Assembly: GCA_029817715.1 (NCBI GenBank)
Contig: JARUPY010000089.1
Location: forward strand, 2,369,501 to 2,433,500
Origin: Melastoma dodecandrum
Taxonomy: Eukaryota > Streptophyta > Magnoliopsida > Myrtales > Melastomataceae
DNA length: 64,000 nt
Direction of reading: 5' to 3'
Part shown: piece by piece, positions 1-10,094 of the stretch
Position numbering within the stretch: position 1 is the stretch's first letter
Layout of the letters: each line of letters begins with the position of its first letter
Translations under genes and position numbers: made by a program
The notes under the pieces: model-generated
The model's input: the letters and a program-made list of their open reading frames with translations, nothing else
Told to the model about the DNA's origin: nothing
The model's database searches: none

Positions 1-565
1 AATCGATCAGATGATTGATTCAAAAGAATCAGAGAAAGATTTCCTTTTGGGGTTTGTTGGGGAGAGAAAAACTACAGAAAGAAAAGTTCCAAAAGAGATA
101 CAGAGAGTTTTGTGTGCTTCCGAAAAATTTTGTCGATCCAATAGGCTAGCACCTAAGGGATCATTGAGAAGTTCGTGTTCATGTACGCGTGGATACCGCT
201 AGAGGAGTCACACTTGGGGCTCTCCATCTATTGTTCCTGATTACGTTTTGTTTCGTCGAAAATTCCAAGGTATGTTTTTCGGGTAAGATTATGTTATTAT
301 TTATCTAAAATTTATACGTACCATGAGATCATATTATTTTGGGCATAAAAGTTTATAATATTTGTTTCCGCTGCGCCCTGAAATCTAACACTTCGTTCAT
401 CTTTAGTTGCTCGAGCTGGAATATTGCTAATGACAAAACTTCCATGAAATTAAGGATTCGTCTTGAATTCGGAACATGGGATGCTGTGAGTGCTTGCCTG
501 TAATGTTTTTCTGTAACCTTCTCGTCCTTCATCAGTGGCAGCTTAGATGACTAAAGGACGCGGGG
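1..565. other. Left-edge stretch without a supported gene
   Basis: I see no family similarity or splice structure here. A 63-codon open frame near the left edge (11-202) has no recognisable motif and no upstream context. Confidence 0.5.
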
Positions 566-645
566 GGTCGGCGTTTTCCAGTGCCATGGTGATCTCCGTC
601 ACCCGATCTTTGTCACAGCTTCCCAAGCTCCCGGAGCAGAGGTCA
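566..645 (-). pseudogene. UDP-glycosyltransferase fragment
   Basis: Read on the minus strand this gives LCSGSLGSCDKDRVTEITMA and a little more. It aligns with the FLCFGSRGSFSKDQVKEIAV segment of the complete UGT just to its right. That segment is the GS(R)GS element upstream of the PSPG box, which helps hold the sugar nucleotide. Nothing recognisable flanks it on either side, so it is a relic of a second, tandem UGT copy and not a gene. The neighbouring gene supports the call; the short length limits it. Confidence 0.55.
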
Positions 646-778
646 TCCAGCTTCCCAAGCTTCAGTCCCAATGCTAGCCAATGGATGCGGCTTCAGATTG
701 TCCTGATCCTGGACTTAAACTGATTCGTAGATTAGAGTTTCACAACATGCCGATATTTCCAAATCGTTTTGCTGACTT

Positions 779-2224
779 TCAGGACAAAGAGGATCGACGA
801 GGATTATTTGTCAGGACATCGTGGATGAATCTGCCCAGAGAATGGTAAGAAGAAGAGTCGCCTCCTTCTTCCTTCAATGCCTTCCTGCCGATTTGGCCCA
901 TTTTCTTCACCTTCTTCCTCCGCTTGCTGCCCTCCTCCATTATATCCCCCACTGCCTTCTCGATTTCCTCGGCCCCGACCAGCGTCAGCCCCACCCCCAT
1001 CTCGAGATCGACCTTGTAGTCCATCTTGATGTCCACCCCTAGGCCCAGCTCCTCTACCAGGAGGAACGCGTTGAACTGTTGCTCCGAGTATTGCGGCCAA
1101 GTCCCTATTGGCACCCCGGACCACACGCTCTCGAGGATCGAGTTCCACCCGCAGTGGGAGACGAACCCACCCACCGAGGGGTGTACGAGGATCTCCGCCT
1201 GTGGGGCCCACCCTATCACCCTACCGATGCCGGACGTCCGTTCCAGGAATCCCTCGGGGAGGATCCCGTCAAAGCTTTGGTAGTCGTCTGAGATCCGGAT
1301 GTTGTCCTTCTCTGGAGGCGTCTTTAAGGACCAAAGGAAATGGTGTCCGGCTTTTTCTAGCGCGACCGCAATCTCCTTCACCTGGTCCTTGCTGAAGCTT
1401 CCCCTGCTCCCGAAGCATAAGAACACCACGGACAGTTCCGGCTGGTTGTCCAGCCAATCGAAAATCTCGGCACAACTATTAGTAGCCTCGACGGGTCTGC
1501 TTGATCTCACCATGGGTCCAACCGGATACACGGGAGGCACTTCGAGTTCCAATAAATATTTCAATGCAGTGGGTTCGAGCTCCGCAAACGTGTTCACCAA
1601 CACACCCTTAGCTTCCCTCATCTTCCTTATGAATCCGAGGCACAAGTCCTTCGTTTCCTTCATAACCATCACCGGAGGCAGTACCGTGGCTGGTAGTGGT
1701 TTCAACAAACCTGGGAAATCCACCATGTCATCGGAATCAGCGTACTCGGTAAAGTCCTTCCCGTGCCGATCACTTGACTCCAGCAGGTAATAATACATGA
1801 AGCCAAGGAAGGTGGCGCCCGCCGGACAGAACACGTAAGAAGGAACTCCGATCGAGGTTGCAAGATCCATCATCGACGTGCAAATCATGTCCACCACGAA
1901 TGCAGAGACACGCCGCAAACCCACGATGGCGTCCATCACGTCGGGGCGATGACTCTCGATCAACTTGAAGACGAAGTCCGTGGAGTTGTGGCCCACGACC
2001 CCGTCCTTCAGAGGCAGGAACGAGATCTTCACGCGGGGGGAGAGGACGGGGGCCACAGACCGAGCATAGTGTTCGACTTTGGTGTCGTCAGGGAACCTAA
2101 TGAGGAGGACAGAGATCGAGAGACGGGGTTCGCGGATGGCGAGGCGGTCGGCGAGCTCGAGCATGGGTGGGAGGTGGCCCATCCCGGGACAAGGGATGAA
2201 CACAAGCTCAACCGTGTTCGTCAT
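779..2224 (-). CDS. UDP-glycosyltransferase, family 1 (UGT71/72/88-like), 481 aa
   Basis: Single-exon plant glycosyltransferase of normal family length. It is expected to transfer glucose from UDP-glucose to a hydroxyl group of a small lipophilic acceptor (phenylpropanoid, flavonoid, terpenoid or hormone) in the cytosol. The N-terminus has the usual strand-loop with the catalytic histidine (PCPGMGHLPPMLELA, about residue 17), and the partner aspartate lies in FVVDMICTSMMDLA. The C-terminal PSPG box runs from WAPQAEILVHPSVGGFVSHC through GWNSILESVWSGVP to TWPQYSEQQ and keeps the HCGWNS core and terminal glutamine. PSPG type and the N-terminal VELVFIPCPGMGHL point to the UGT71/72/88 clade; the acceptor cannot be read from sequence. 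The ATG at 2224 gives the canonical short N-terminus. No intron or break is seen. A decayed second copy lies about 130 bp beyond the stop codon. Confidence 0.93.
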   Translation of the reverse strand: MTNTVELVFIPCPGMGHLPPMLELADRLAIREPRLSISVLLIRFPDDTKVEHYARSVAPVLSPRVKISFLPLKDGVVGHNSTDFVFKLIESHRPDVMDAIVGLRRVSAFVVDMICTSMMDLATSIGVPSYVFCPAGATFLGFMYYYLLESSDRHGKDFTEYADSDDMVDFPGLLKPLPATVLPPVMVMKETKDLCLGFIRKMREAKGVLVNTFAELEPTALKYLLELEVPPVYPVGPMVRSSRPVEATNSCAEIFDWLDNQPELSVVFLCFGSRGSFSKDQVKEIAVALEKAGHHFLWSLKTPPEKDNIRISDDYQSFDGILPEGFLERTSGIGRVIGWAPQAEILVHPSVGGFVSHCGWNSILESVWSGVPIGTWPQYSEQQFNAFLLVEELGLGVDIKMDYKVDLEMGVGLTLVGAEEIEKAVGDIMEEGSKRRKKVKKMGQIGRKALKEEGGDSSSYHSLGRFIHDVLTNNPRRSSLS

Positions 2225-4501
2225 CTCTGTGAACTCAGATTGATCACAACCAAACTGAGGTCTTATCCCCTCGGGGGAGAATGAACGAATGAATGAAATT
2301 TATTTGCATCGATTTGTCTTGGGGACCAAGGAGTATAGAGATGATGACGTCATTGCTTAGCCGGAGTAGTCAAAGCTCTTGATTATAATATAATTATTAA
2401 CAATGAAATTCGTCATTGTCCATTGGTAATAAGTTGACAATGCCGTTCCTTCTATAATTCAGACAAAACGTTTTGCTTGGCCGACAAGGAATTTTTTTTT
2501 TTTTTTTAAAGGTTTATTATTATTATTTCCAATTTGTCACTTTGATATTAGAGGATAGTAAGAAAATAGGGTTTGTTTTAAAAACAAATTCGTAAAATAT
2601 GATTTTAGTTTTAAAAATATATAAAATATTGTCCTTATACGTCGTGAACTGCGACACTAAAAATAAAAAAAAAAATCGCGATCGTGAACAACGACATTGA
2701 ATAAATTTAGCAAAACCGCGACACCGCTCCTCTAGTTATATATAAATTAAAACGTTTCAAAATTTACAAAATCTAAGAATAGTCCAATTGGTCTACGATG
2801 ACTCTTAGTATCTCTCTTTCGTAGAGATCTTGAGCTCGATCCTATTGTAGGCAAAACTTATAATGACCAACTTAGCCATACCGACTCAGCCATCCTCATG
2901 ATGTTGTAATGGATTACAAACAACTTTTTATCCAATCACGACACCGCCCAGTCATCGAATAAAATTCAAAATAATTGGGAATTTCCCAAGTAACCTAATA
3001 TCGCAATCGGGAACTGCGTTTTTACTAAAGTTGCGGTTACCGACCGTGCTTTTACGTGAATGTTATTTTCTCATAATATCGCAGTGTCCAATCACGATAT
3101 TGATTCGGATAAAACGTCGTGATTGGGAATCGTGATTTGTTTATAAAATTAAAATCGCGATTCTCAATCTCGACACCGTGATGATATATGTGTAATTTCT
3201 CTTTTTTTTTCGAAACTAATCGTACTCACTCTTTCGTATTCATGGAATGTGTTAGTAGAAATTTTTATTGCATTCCTTTGAGAGGAGGAGTTGGGCCTCC
3301 AATGTTGCAGCCTCAATGTGCATGTATCTTAAAAGTTGAGGCTAGTACGAATGGTACGTTGGTTATCGAAATTAGCCCTTAATTTTATAAAAAAAATACA
3401 AATTTTGAAAAATCGCATCAAAGGATATAACACTAGCTCTAATTAATGACATGCATTAACGTTTCACATGTACAAATATAACATCTTGTATGGGGGATTG
3501 ACTGTAGACCTTCTATTTTGATGTGTAATTCGATTTTTATTCTAAAACTGGTGATGATTCCTATATTTTGTCCATATAAACACAATGTTACTGTCCCTTA
3601 ATGGCAACACTTGGGGCAGTTCCCATAATTGGGAATAGAATCTTCTTCTCATAAAGATATACTGAAATGATTGTGGAGATTTTCTTAATCATTTTAAGTT
3701 AAACCACCTTTTACTTGTCCCCTCCTCCCCCAAAACAGTCCCAACTTCCTCTGTCCTTTTTGTCATTCCAGTTGGATTGCTCACTTTTGCAAGCCACCCT
3801 CCTCGTTTATTGTCCTAACCTCTTCCTTTTCATTTCCCTTTCTTGTTTTTTTTACCTGTTTAGCTTTTCGTGTTTTCTTAGTTTGAGAGAGAAAGAGTAG
3901 AGCAAGTGAATCAGCATGGCGAATGTGGGGGATGGAGGGTAGTGGCTGTTCTTGTTAGCCTTTGATTGGCATTGGAGATTTTTAGCTCCTGGACTTGAGT
4001 TGGGTTTTTGTTTTGAAAGTTGAGATCTTGATTTTCTTGACCTAGAAGTTATCATACGAGGTGGGTTCTTCTTTGTCATGCTTGTTGTTGTTGTAGGGAA
4101 TATGGGTTTGTGGCAAATTTGAATCTTTCTGGGTATTTTGTGGGGTTGAGATTGGTCTGATTGTTGTGTGGAATGTTGTGGTTATGGTTGGGTTTGCTAT
4201 GGAACTCGGTGACGATTTCCTTCCACTTGGCTGCCTGAAACAAATGAATGTTTGATTGCCCAATTCGAAGTCTTTTCCGGGTTTGTTTTGTTTTACTCCT
4301 GTTGAATGATTGGTTAGGTGAGGCATTTTAGTTTTCCAGGTTGTTTTGAGCCTTTTGAGTGGGGACGAGATCATGTTGCAGAAGCTTCAGTCCCAATGCT
4401 AGCTATGGATGGGGAGTTAAGTGGGTTTTCAGATTGTTTTTGTCGTGCTAATTCGTGATTATGGGCATCGGCTCTGTTTAATGTTTCTTTGTACAGGGCA
4501 G
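2225..4501. other. Intergenic: UGT upstream region and leader of the PUB-like gene
   Basis: The left part (to about 3700) is AT-rich, with recurring degenerate motifs of the type TCGTGATTGGGAATCGTGAT, some in inverted orientation, around 2630-3180. The right part (3700-4500) is pyrimidine-rich and probably holds the promoter and 5' leader of the U-box gene. No protein gene was recognised. A 22-bp exact match to 657-678 sits at 4382-4403. Confidence 0.5.
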
Positions 4502-6741
4502 ATGGATGCATCTGTCGGAGCCTCGTCAACAGCATCTCTCGGTTCATCCATCTTGTTTTCTGCCAGAGGTTCAAGCCCCATCATCTTCAACATGGTTATA
4601 AGAAGATAATGGGAGTTCTGAAGGTTCTGAATACAGTCCTTGATGCGGTCGTGGAATCAAGGATGCCACCCGATGATGCATTATGGAAAGAGTGTGAAGA
4701 ACTGGATGTGACTGTCAATGAAGGGTGGGAGCTTCTCGAGAGATGGTCCTTAGGAATGAGCAAAATTTGCAGTGTGAGTCGGTCATCTCTTTCGGCGTCC
4801 GCCAAAGTTCTACTTGGCTTTCTGCTAATGTCAGTTCGGTATGTCCAGGTTTCACGAGTTGATTCATTTCTCATGAAAATTCAAGGCTCCTCAATCGAGA
4901 TAGTAAAATCTTGAGTTCTTTGAGCTACGGTCCTTTGATTGCGATCTACTTCAATATCTATGTTAGTTCTTGTATGCATGACCTGATTTGTGCCGTACCT
5001 CCCGAATATTTACTCTGTTTATGAATATTAAAGCAAAAGTCGAGTTCTTCAGGACTGTTTGCGGGAAATTCAAGATGTTAAGCGGGAAAAGAACAGCAGA
5101 GTGCATAGTAGAGGCTCTCAGTAATCAGCGACAAGGCATTCATCCTCGCAATGAAACTGTGCTGGAAATAGCTGAGTCACTTAATCTGAGGTTGGGGGAA
5201 GAACTGTTTATGGAAGCTATCGCTGTCAAGAAGGGGAGATTTAGCAAGGTTGACAACGCGAAGGGGGACATCGATCAAATTGCAAGACTCATGACTTACA
5301 TGAGAGATTTCATGATCCAGACCAACTATTTCCAAAGCGAGGGTAGCAAGCGAATCCCGCCTTACTTCAGATGCCCATTGTCTTCAGTACTAATGCTGGA
5401 TCCGGTGATTGTAGCCTCGAGCCAAACTTATGAGGGAGCTGCTATCCAGAAGTGGCTTGATCAGGGGCTGAGTATCTGCCCGAAGACTCGCCTACCGCTT
5501 ACGCACCTGAATTTCATCACTAACTACACCGTGAAAGATATGGTAAAGAGTCAGTGGGATCGAAACAATGCTGGGCATACAAATAGATCTGAGGTGTTAG
5601 ATCCAATCCGCGTGGACGGTCAAGTTGACCTAGTTTCCCCCCGGAAATTAGTGAAGGCACGCACTGTTGATGGTTCTTCTGGAGGTGGCGGGTCCAATTT
5701 GAAGCCGTCGATTGATTCTGGGAGCAGGCGTAAGGGGAAAGATGATGGTTCCTCTCGAGTGTCTAGTCAGGAAGAATATAACGAGGGGGATTTTGGTGAA
5801 ATCGAAAGGTTTGAAGCTCTTCTTGCTCTCGAAGACTCGGAAAGTGATAGTAGCAGCATGTCGACCTGCAGTGCAAGGTCAAGCGTAGGTTATGTGAGTG
5901 GACTGTCTGATCATATACCGTGCTTGCCAGGTTCATTGCCGAGGCACAACGATTTTCCCTACCAACCGCTGTATGATCAGCCAATTGGCTCGGTTACTGG
6001 AGCACAGTCTAGGGGTAGCGGCGATTATAGCTGTTCCGAAGTGGAGTCGTTCTTGTTGCCCGACCCCTCGTTTGATGAGTCGACAACACATTCTTATATT
6101 GAGAAACTGGTCGGAGACCTGAAATCACAGTCTTGTGATTTGCAGACTAAGGCAGCAGCGGAGTTGCGACTCCTGGCCAAAAATAATCCTCTGAATTGCA
6201 CAAATGATCGGCCGATGCAATGCAGTTGCACCTTTACTTTCTCTGCTATATTATCCAGGAAAATGGGCCCAGGAGCATGCCGTCACAGCACTGCTTATTC
6301 TTTCCATGAGTGAGGAGAACAAGGTCGTGATCGTCGAAAAGGTGCAATTGAGCCACTCCTATATGTTCTCAAATCAGGTGCCGTGAAGCGTCTCGTAGAG
6401 TTGATCGACCCCGTCTCTGGAATGGTCGACAAGGCCATGGCCATTCTTGCAAACCTGTCCACCATCGGGGAGGGTTGCACGGCGATCGTCCGGGAAAGCA
6501 GCATCCCTTTGCCGGTCGAGATTGTCTGAGTCCGGATCACAAAGGGGGAAAGAAAACCCCGCCTCGGTGCTCTTGCAGTTGTGCATCAGAAGCCCGAAGT
6601 TTTGCACGCTCGTCTTGCAGGAAGGCGCGGTTCCTCCGCTGGTTGCCTTATCTCAGTCCGGTACTCCTAGAGCCAAAGAGAAGGTATACACTTTGGACAG
6701 AGGCATTCACAGAGTTCGGTCCAGTAGTTCGCGTCAAGTGA
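4502..6741 (+). pseudogene. Broken U-box/ARM-repeat E3 ubiquitin ligase (PUB3-like)
   Basis: In life this family ubiquitinates target proteins through a U-box and binds them through C-terminal ARM repeats. The order seen is a UND-type N-terminus (SLVNSISRFIHLV, then ALWKECEELDVTVNEGWELL), a likely small intron (about 4771-4848), the U-box (about 5355-5570, with IPPYFRCPLSSVLMLDPVIV and CPKTR), a serine-rich linker, then ARM repeats ending in LVLQEGAVPPLVALSQSGTP. By comparison with PUB3-type proteins the frame is broken near 4515 (just after the ATG), 4900, 5088, 6203, 6340 and 6530. About 70 residues of ARM repeat are missing where EPLLYVLKS joins GAVKRLVELID (near 6375). The longest surviving frame (roughly 5090-6200) still encodes the U-box, so a short protein is conceivable, but the whole is best called a pseudogene. 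The family is sure; the exact PUB number is inference. Confidence 0.85.
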
Positions 6742-8076
6742 ATGACTTCGGGTAATACTTATTCGTGCGTGCGCGTCAGCCGTTGAGTCACTTCCGGAAC
6801 CAGCGAGAAAGTGCCGTCTCGGAAACAAAACGGTGACGACCCCCCCGGCCCTTGTGGTCAGCCTCAGCCGGCGATTACTCTTCTTAATCTCATTCGGGTG
6901 GTGCATGGAGTATGTAAATACGGCGGGGTTGCACATATTTGAGTGCTCTATTCGGATTCTGTTTCATCAATGAATTATACGTTCTTGACTGACACGTGTC
7001 GAACGATGAATGGTGAGTTTAAATAGGACTGAACGTGGGGTTTGACTTTCCATCAAGTCGGACGTGTCACTTCAGAAAGACAGCTCAACTGTGGGATAAG
7101 ATATCGATCAATAAAAAGTTGCAGTGCTTTTTGGAAAAGGTAACAAAAATATAATTACTTAAAAAATATATAATATGTTATATTTTTATTTAATAATTTA
7201 AATTAACCCCAATAAGTTGATATCAACTTAAGTTAAAATGAACTTAAGAGGCTTGCCCTTAAATGGGATCTCAACGTAAGTCGACGTGTATCACAGTAAC
7301 AACGAGCGTACTCGCGACACAAGACTATACGTGAGGCGTCACATTGAAGTATGAGGTCGAGTATTCATGTTTCACGTCCATGTTAAGCATCAAAAGCATG
7401 TGTTCTTCTTGTTCCCTAATCGAAAGAAAAAACCCAACATAATAATATGCAGACAACAAGCTTTCAACCATCACATTAGATAACATTATATACGGAATGC
7501 CCCTCTAAGACGTTTTCTCGCAACCAAATAGATCACATTAACGATAACTGCAGTGGTCGAATCGATCTTACCGTACTTCTCTAGAAGCCCTGACTTCGGC
7601 CGCAGCTTCCGTCCGCCACCGAAACCCCCCGGACGAAACCCTACCAACAGCGGGTGGATTTTCCGCATCCATTGTTGCGAAATACCTGATCGATCAGACC
7701 AGTGTGGAAAGGCACCCGACGGGTGAAAACTCGACTAATTAGTCCAGCAAACGGAGAAGAAATGTCACGCACTCTAGTTAAAAATAAAAAAGTGAAGTTT
7801 ATCTTCCCAGTGAAAACGTAGTCGGATCGCAATTCCGTAAGAAATGAGAAATACCCGGATCGGCGTAGAATAACTTACCAGATTAAAAATATTTTACCAA
7901 ATAAAATGATATTTTTTACTAATATTAATAATTTTGCACACCGAATTTCCTTTATAAAAAAATTTAATATTATAAACACTAATTTTTTAACACCGAAACA
8001 ATCCTAAGGATTTGAATTTCCTGCCACAAATTTTCCTCAGTGGACCTATTTCCAGAAGTTTGACATGACACCACCA

Positions 8077-8077
<1 letters not shown>
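6742..8077. other. Intergenic, AT-rich
   Basis: No gene or RNA recognised between the broken U-box gene and the ALOG gene. AT-rich patches around 7140-7210 and 7880-8000 look like ordinary plant intergenic DNA. Confidence 0.5.
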
Positions 8078-8140
<63 letters not shown>

Positions 8141-8141
8141 T
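8078..8141. repeat. (ATT)n microsatellite, about 21 units
   Basis: An uninterrupted run of ATT triplets about 64 bp long, downstream of the ALOG gene stop. It is likely polymorphic in length. Confidence 0.95.
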
Positions 8142-8552
8142 CAAATGAAAACTAAAACAAAATAATAAAAATGGTTCGAGAATTATTTTATTTATGTACC
8201 GATTATTGTTTAAAAAAATAAAAAAATACTCGTACAAAAAAGAGGCATTTTTGCTTATTCATTCACAGGCTTTTTAATGTAGAGAGACTGTTTGTGCACA
8301 GACAACGCACGAATGATTTACTCGATGTGATTTAAAAAAAAAAAAAACAATGAAATAAGACCGAAGCAGAAGAAGAATCACCATTTCCGACATCGATGAA
8401 AACGTTCTTAAATCATTCGATCGAATTCTGGAAAAACATAGAACATTTTCGTCGGTTGAAGGTGTTTTCATTTGATGTGGTACGATGCGCGTATATATCT
8501 AAAGCTAAACCCAATAATAATATATGTATGTGACCGGCTTTACCCGTTTCCT

Positions 8553-9107
8553 TCATGTATTCCTTTGCTGTTGCGGCGACTGCGGCTGCGGCAGGTTCCT
8601 CCTCCTCTTCTTCTTCTTCTTCTCGTAGCTGACCCCTCGCGCTTTCGACTGCGAATCCCTAACCTCCCTCAGGTAAAGCCTCACGGCACGCGCCCCGAAA
8701 GGGTTCGTCTCCGACCTCCCCCCGTCTTCCTCGAACGCTGCCCTAAGCCTTCCGATGAGCGCGTCCAGGCTCCCCCATGCCTGCTTCAAAGGACAAGGAC
8801 AGGGCGCGGGGGGATTCGGGTGCCCGTAGAAAGGGCAGACCGCGGCGTGCACCTTGGTCTTCCCGAACTGGTCGAGATACCGGAGGAACTCCAGGACGTG
8901 GGCTCCGCTGCAGCGGGATAGCTCGAGGGGCGGCCTGTGGTTCCTTAGGTACTGACGGAACGTGTTCCAGTCGCGCCGTTTCTGGTTCTCGTACCTGCTG
9001 GAGGCAGCCGGGGACGAGGAAGAGGAAGAGCAGCCAGCGGCAGCTGCTGCCGCGGCTGAGGAGGAGCCCATGGAGTTGTTGCACTCGGAGTTGGAGCTCG
9101 AGTCCAT
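8553..9107 (-). CDS. ALOG/LSH-family transcription factor, 184 aa
   Basis: Plant-specific ALOG protein (LIGHT-DEPENDENT SHORT HYPOCOTYLS / G1 family), nuclear, acting in organ-boundary and meristem development. A Ser/Ala-rich N-terminus leads into the ALOG domain: [20 protein letters not shown], then [20 protein letters not shown], then the zinc-ribbon insert with [20 protein letters not shown], and [16 protein letters not shown]. It ends with the basic stretch KKKKKRRR, which fits the usual nuclear localisation signal. The domain is a tyrosine-recombinase-derived DNA-binding fold. I chose the ATG at 9107 (MDSSSNSE), which matches family starts; the open frame extends a little further upstream without another ATG. 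Single exon, as is common in the family. LSH3/LSH4-type is likely, but which member I cannot say. Confidence 0.93.
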   Translation of the reverse strand: MDSSSNSECNNSMGSSSAAAAAAAGCSSSSSSPAASSRYENQKRRDWNTFRQYLRNHRPPLELSRCSGAHVLEFLRYLDQFGKTKVHAAVCPFYGHPNPPAPCPCPLKQAWGSLDALIGRLRAAFEEDGGRSETNPFGARAVRLYLREVRDSQSKARGVSYEKKKKKRRRNLPQPQSPQQQRNT

Positions 9108-10094
9108 CGAGAGATGATGACCTTTTTTTCTTGGTCTTGGAGGGGAAGAAATCACTAGGGCTTCCCCCTTTTGCTATTTTCTTTAATACAAATTCATATT
9201 AATATTGAATTGGAAGTAGAGACTAGAGAGGGAATTGAATGAGTTCAATTATTGGAGGGAGAGACAGACATCATGGGTTTTGCTAACAAAACAGTCGGCT
9301 TAGTCTTTTGATTTTCAATAATTTTTTTTATGGAGTTAGATAAATCATTTGTGATCAAATTATAAAAGATAATTTTTAGAATTTTACGTACACAAAAATT
9401 AATTCCTCTTTTATGACAATCTCTTTCTCTTACTTTATTACCGGAAGAGGGTGGGAGCAAATCCCTGATGTCTCAGGTTGTCTGTTTCTCACTTGTTGTG
9501 AACTGTTCCTTTTTCTTCTTTTTGGTAAATTTTGTTAGTTTCTTTTCCTTGACATGTGAAAATTAAAATTAAAATATATATACTTTGATGGGTTGAGACT
9601 GTTGGCATCGATTGACACATTGTCGAAATCCGCTAGATTCGATCGAATACGTGTACTTTTTCACTTCCACCAAACACACTCGCAGGTTTGAAATTAACCG
9701 TGTGTTTAGGTAATTGGCATCAAGGCATGCGACAACAGGTCAAAGTTAAAAAAGCTTCTTTTGCAATTTGTATTTACACCATGGTATATATCTATCTAGT
9801 GTATGTATGTATACGTTTGCGTTTGAAGTGCTCGACTCGCAATACATGGCTCGCGGCGTAAAACAGTGTTCCATTCCTTGATGCAGTAGATAAGGAACCA
9901 TTGCAGTGCTCGACATCATGAGGCTTATACAGGTTCAGACGCCTACGCCACGAGATCGTTTCCGCATACAATATCACATTGCCCAAAAAGGAGCTGAGCG
10001 ATTCTAGACCGATGGGGCTTTGCGCAGATGGCGATGCGTTCTCCGTCCCTCCCATCTTCCTTGGAGACCAACCTCTCGGAAAAAGCAGCCGACA
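9108..10094. other. Intergenic: promoter side of the ALOG gene, 3' side of the JmjC gene
   Basis: Both neighbours are on the minus strand. This stretch holds the ALOG upstream region and the 3' untranslated end of the JmjC gene. No further coding sequence was recognised. Confidence 0.5.

Noticed and set aside
4042..4574. Antisense open frames upstream of the U-box pseudogene
   Set aside because: Low complexity, no known motif, overlap the presumed leader.
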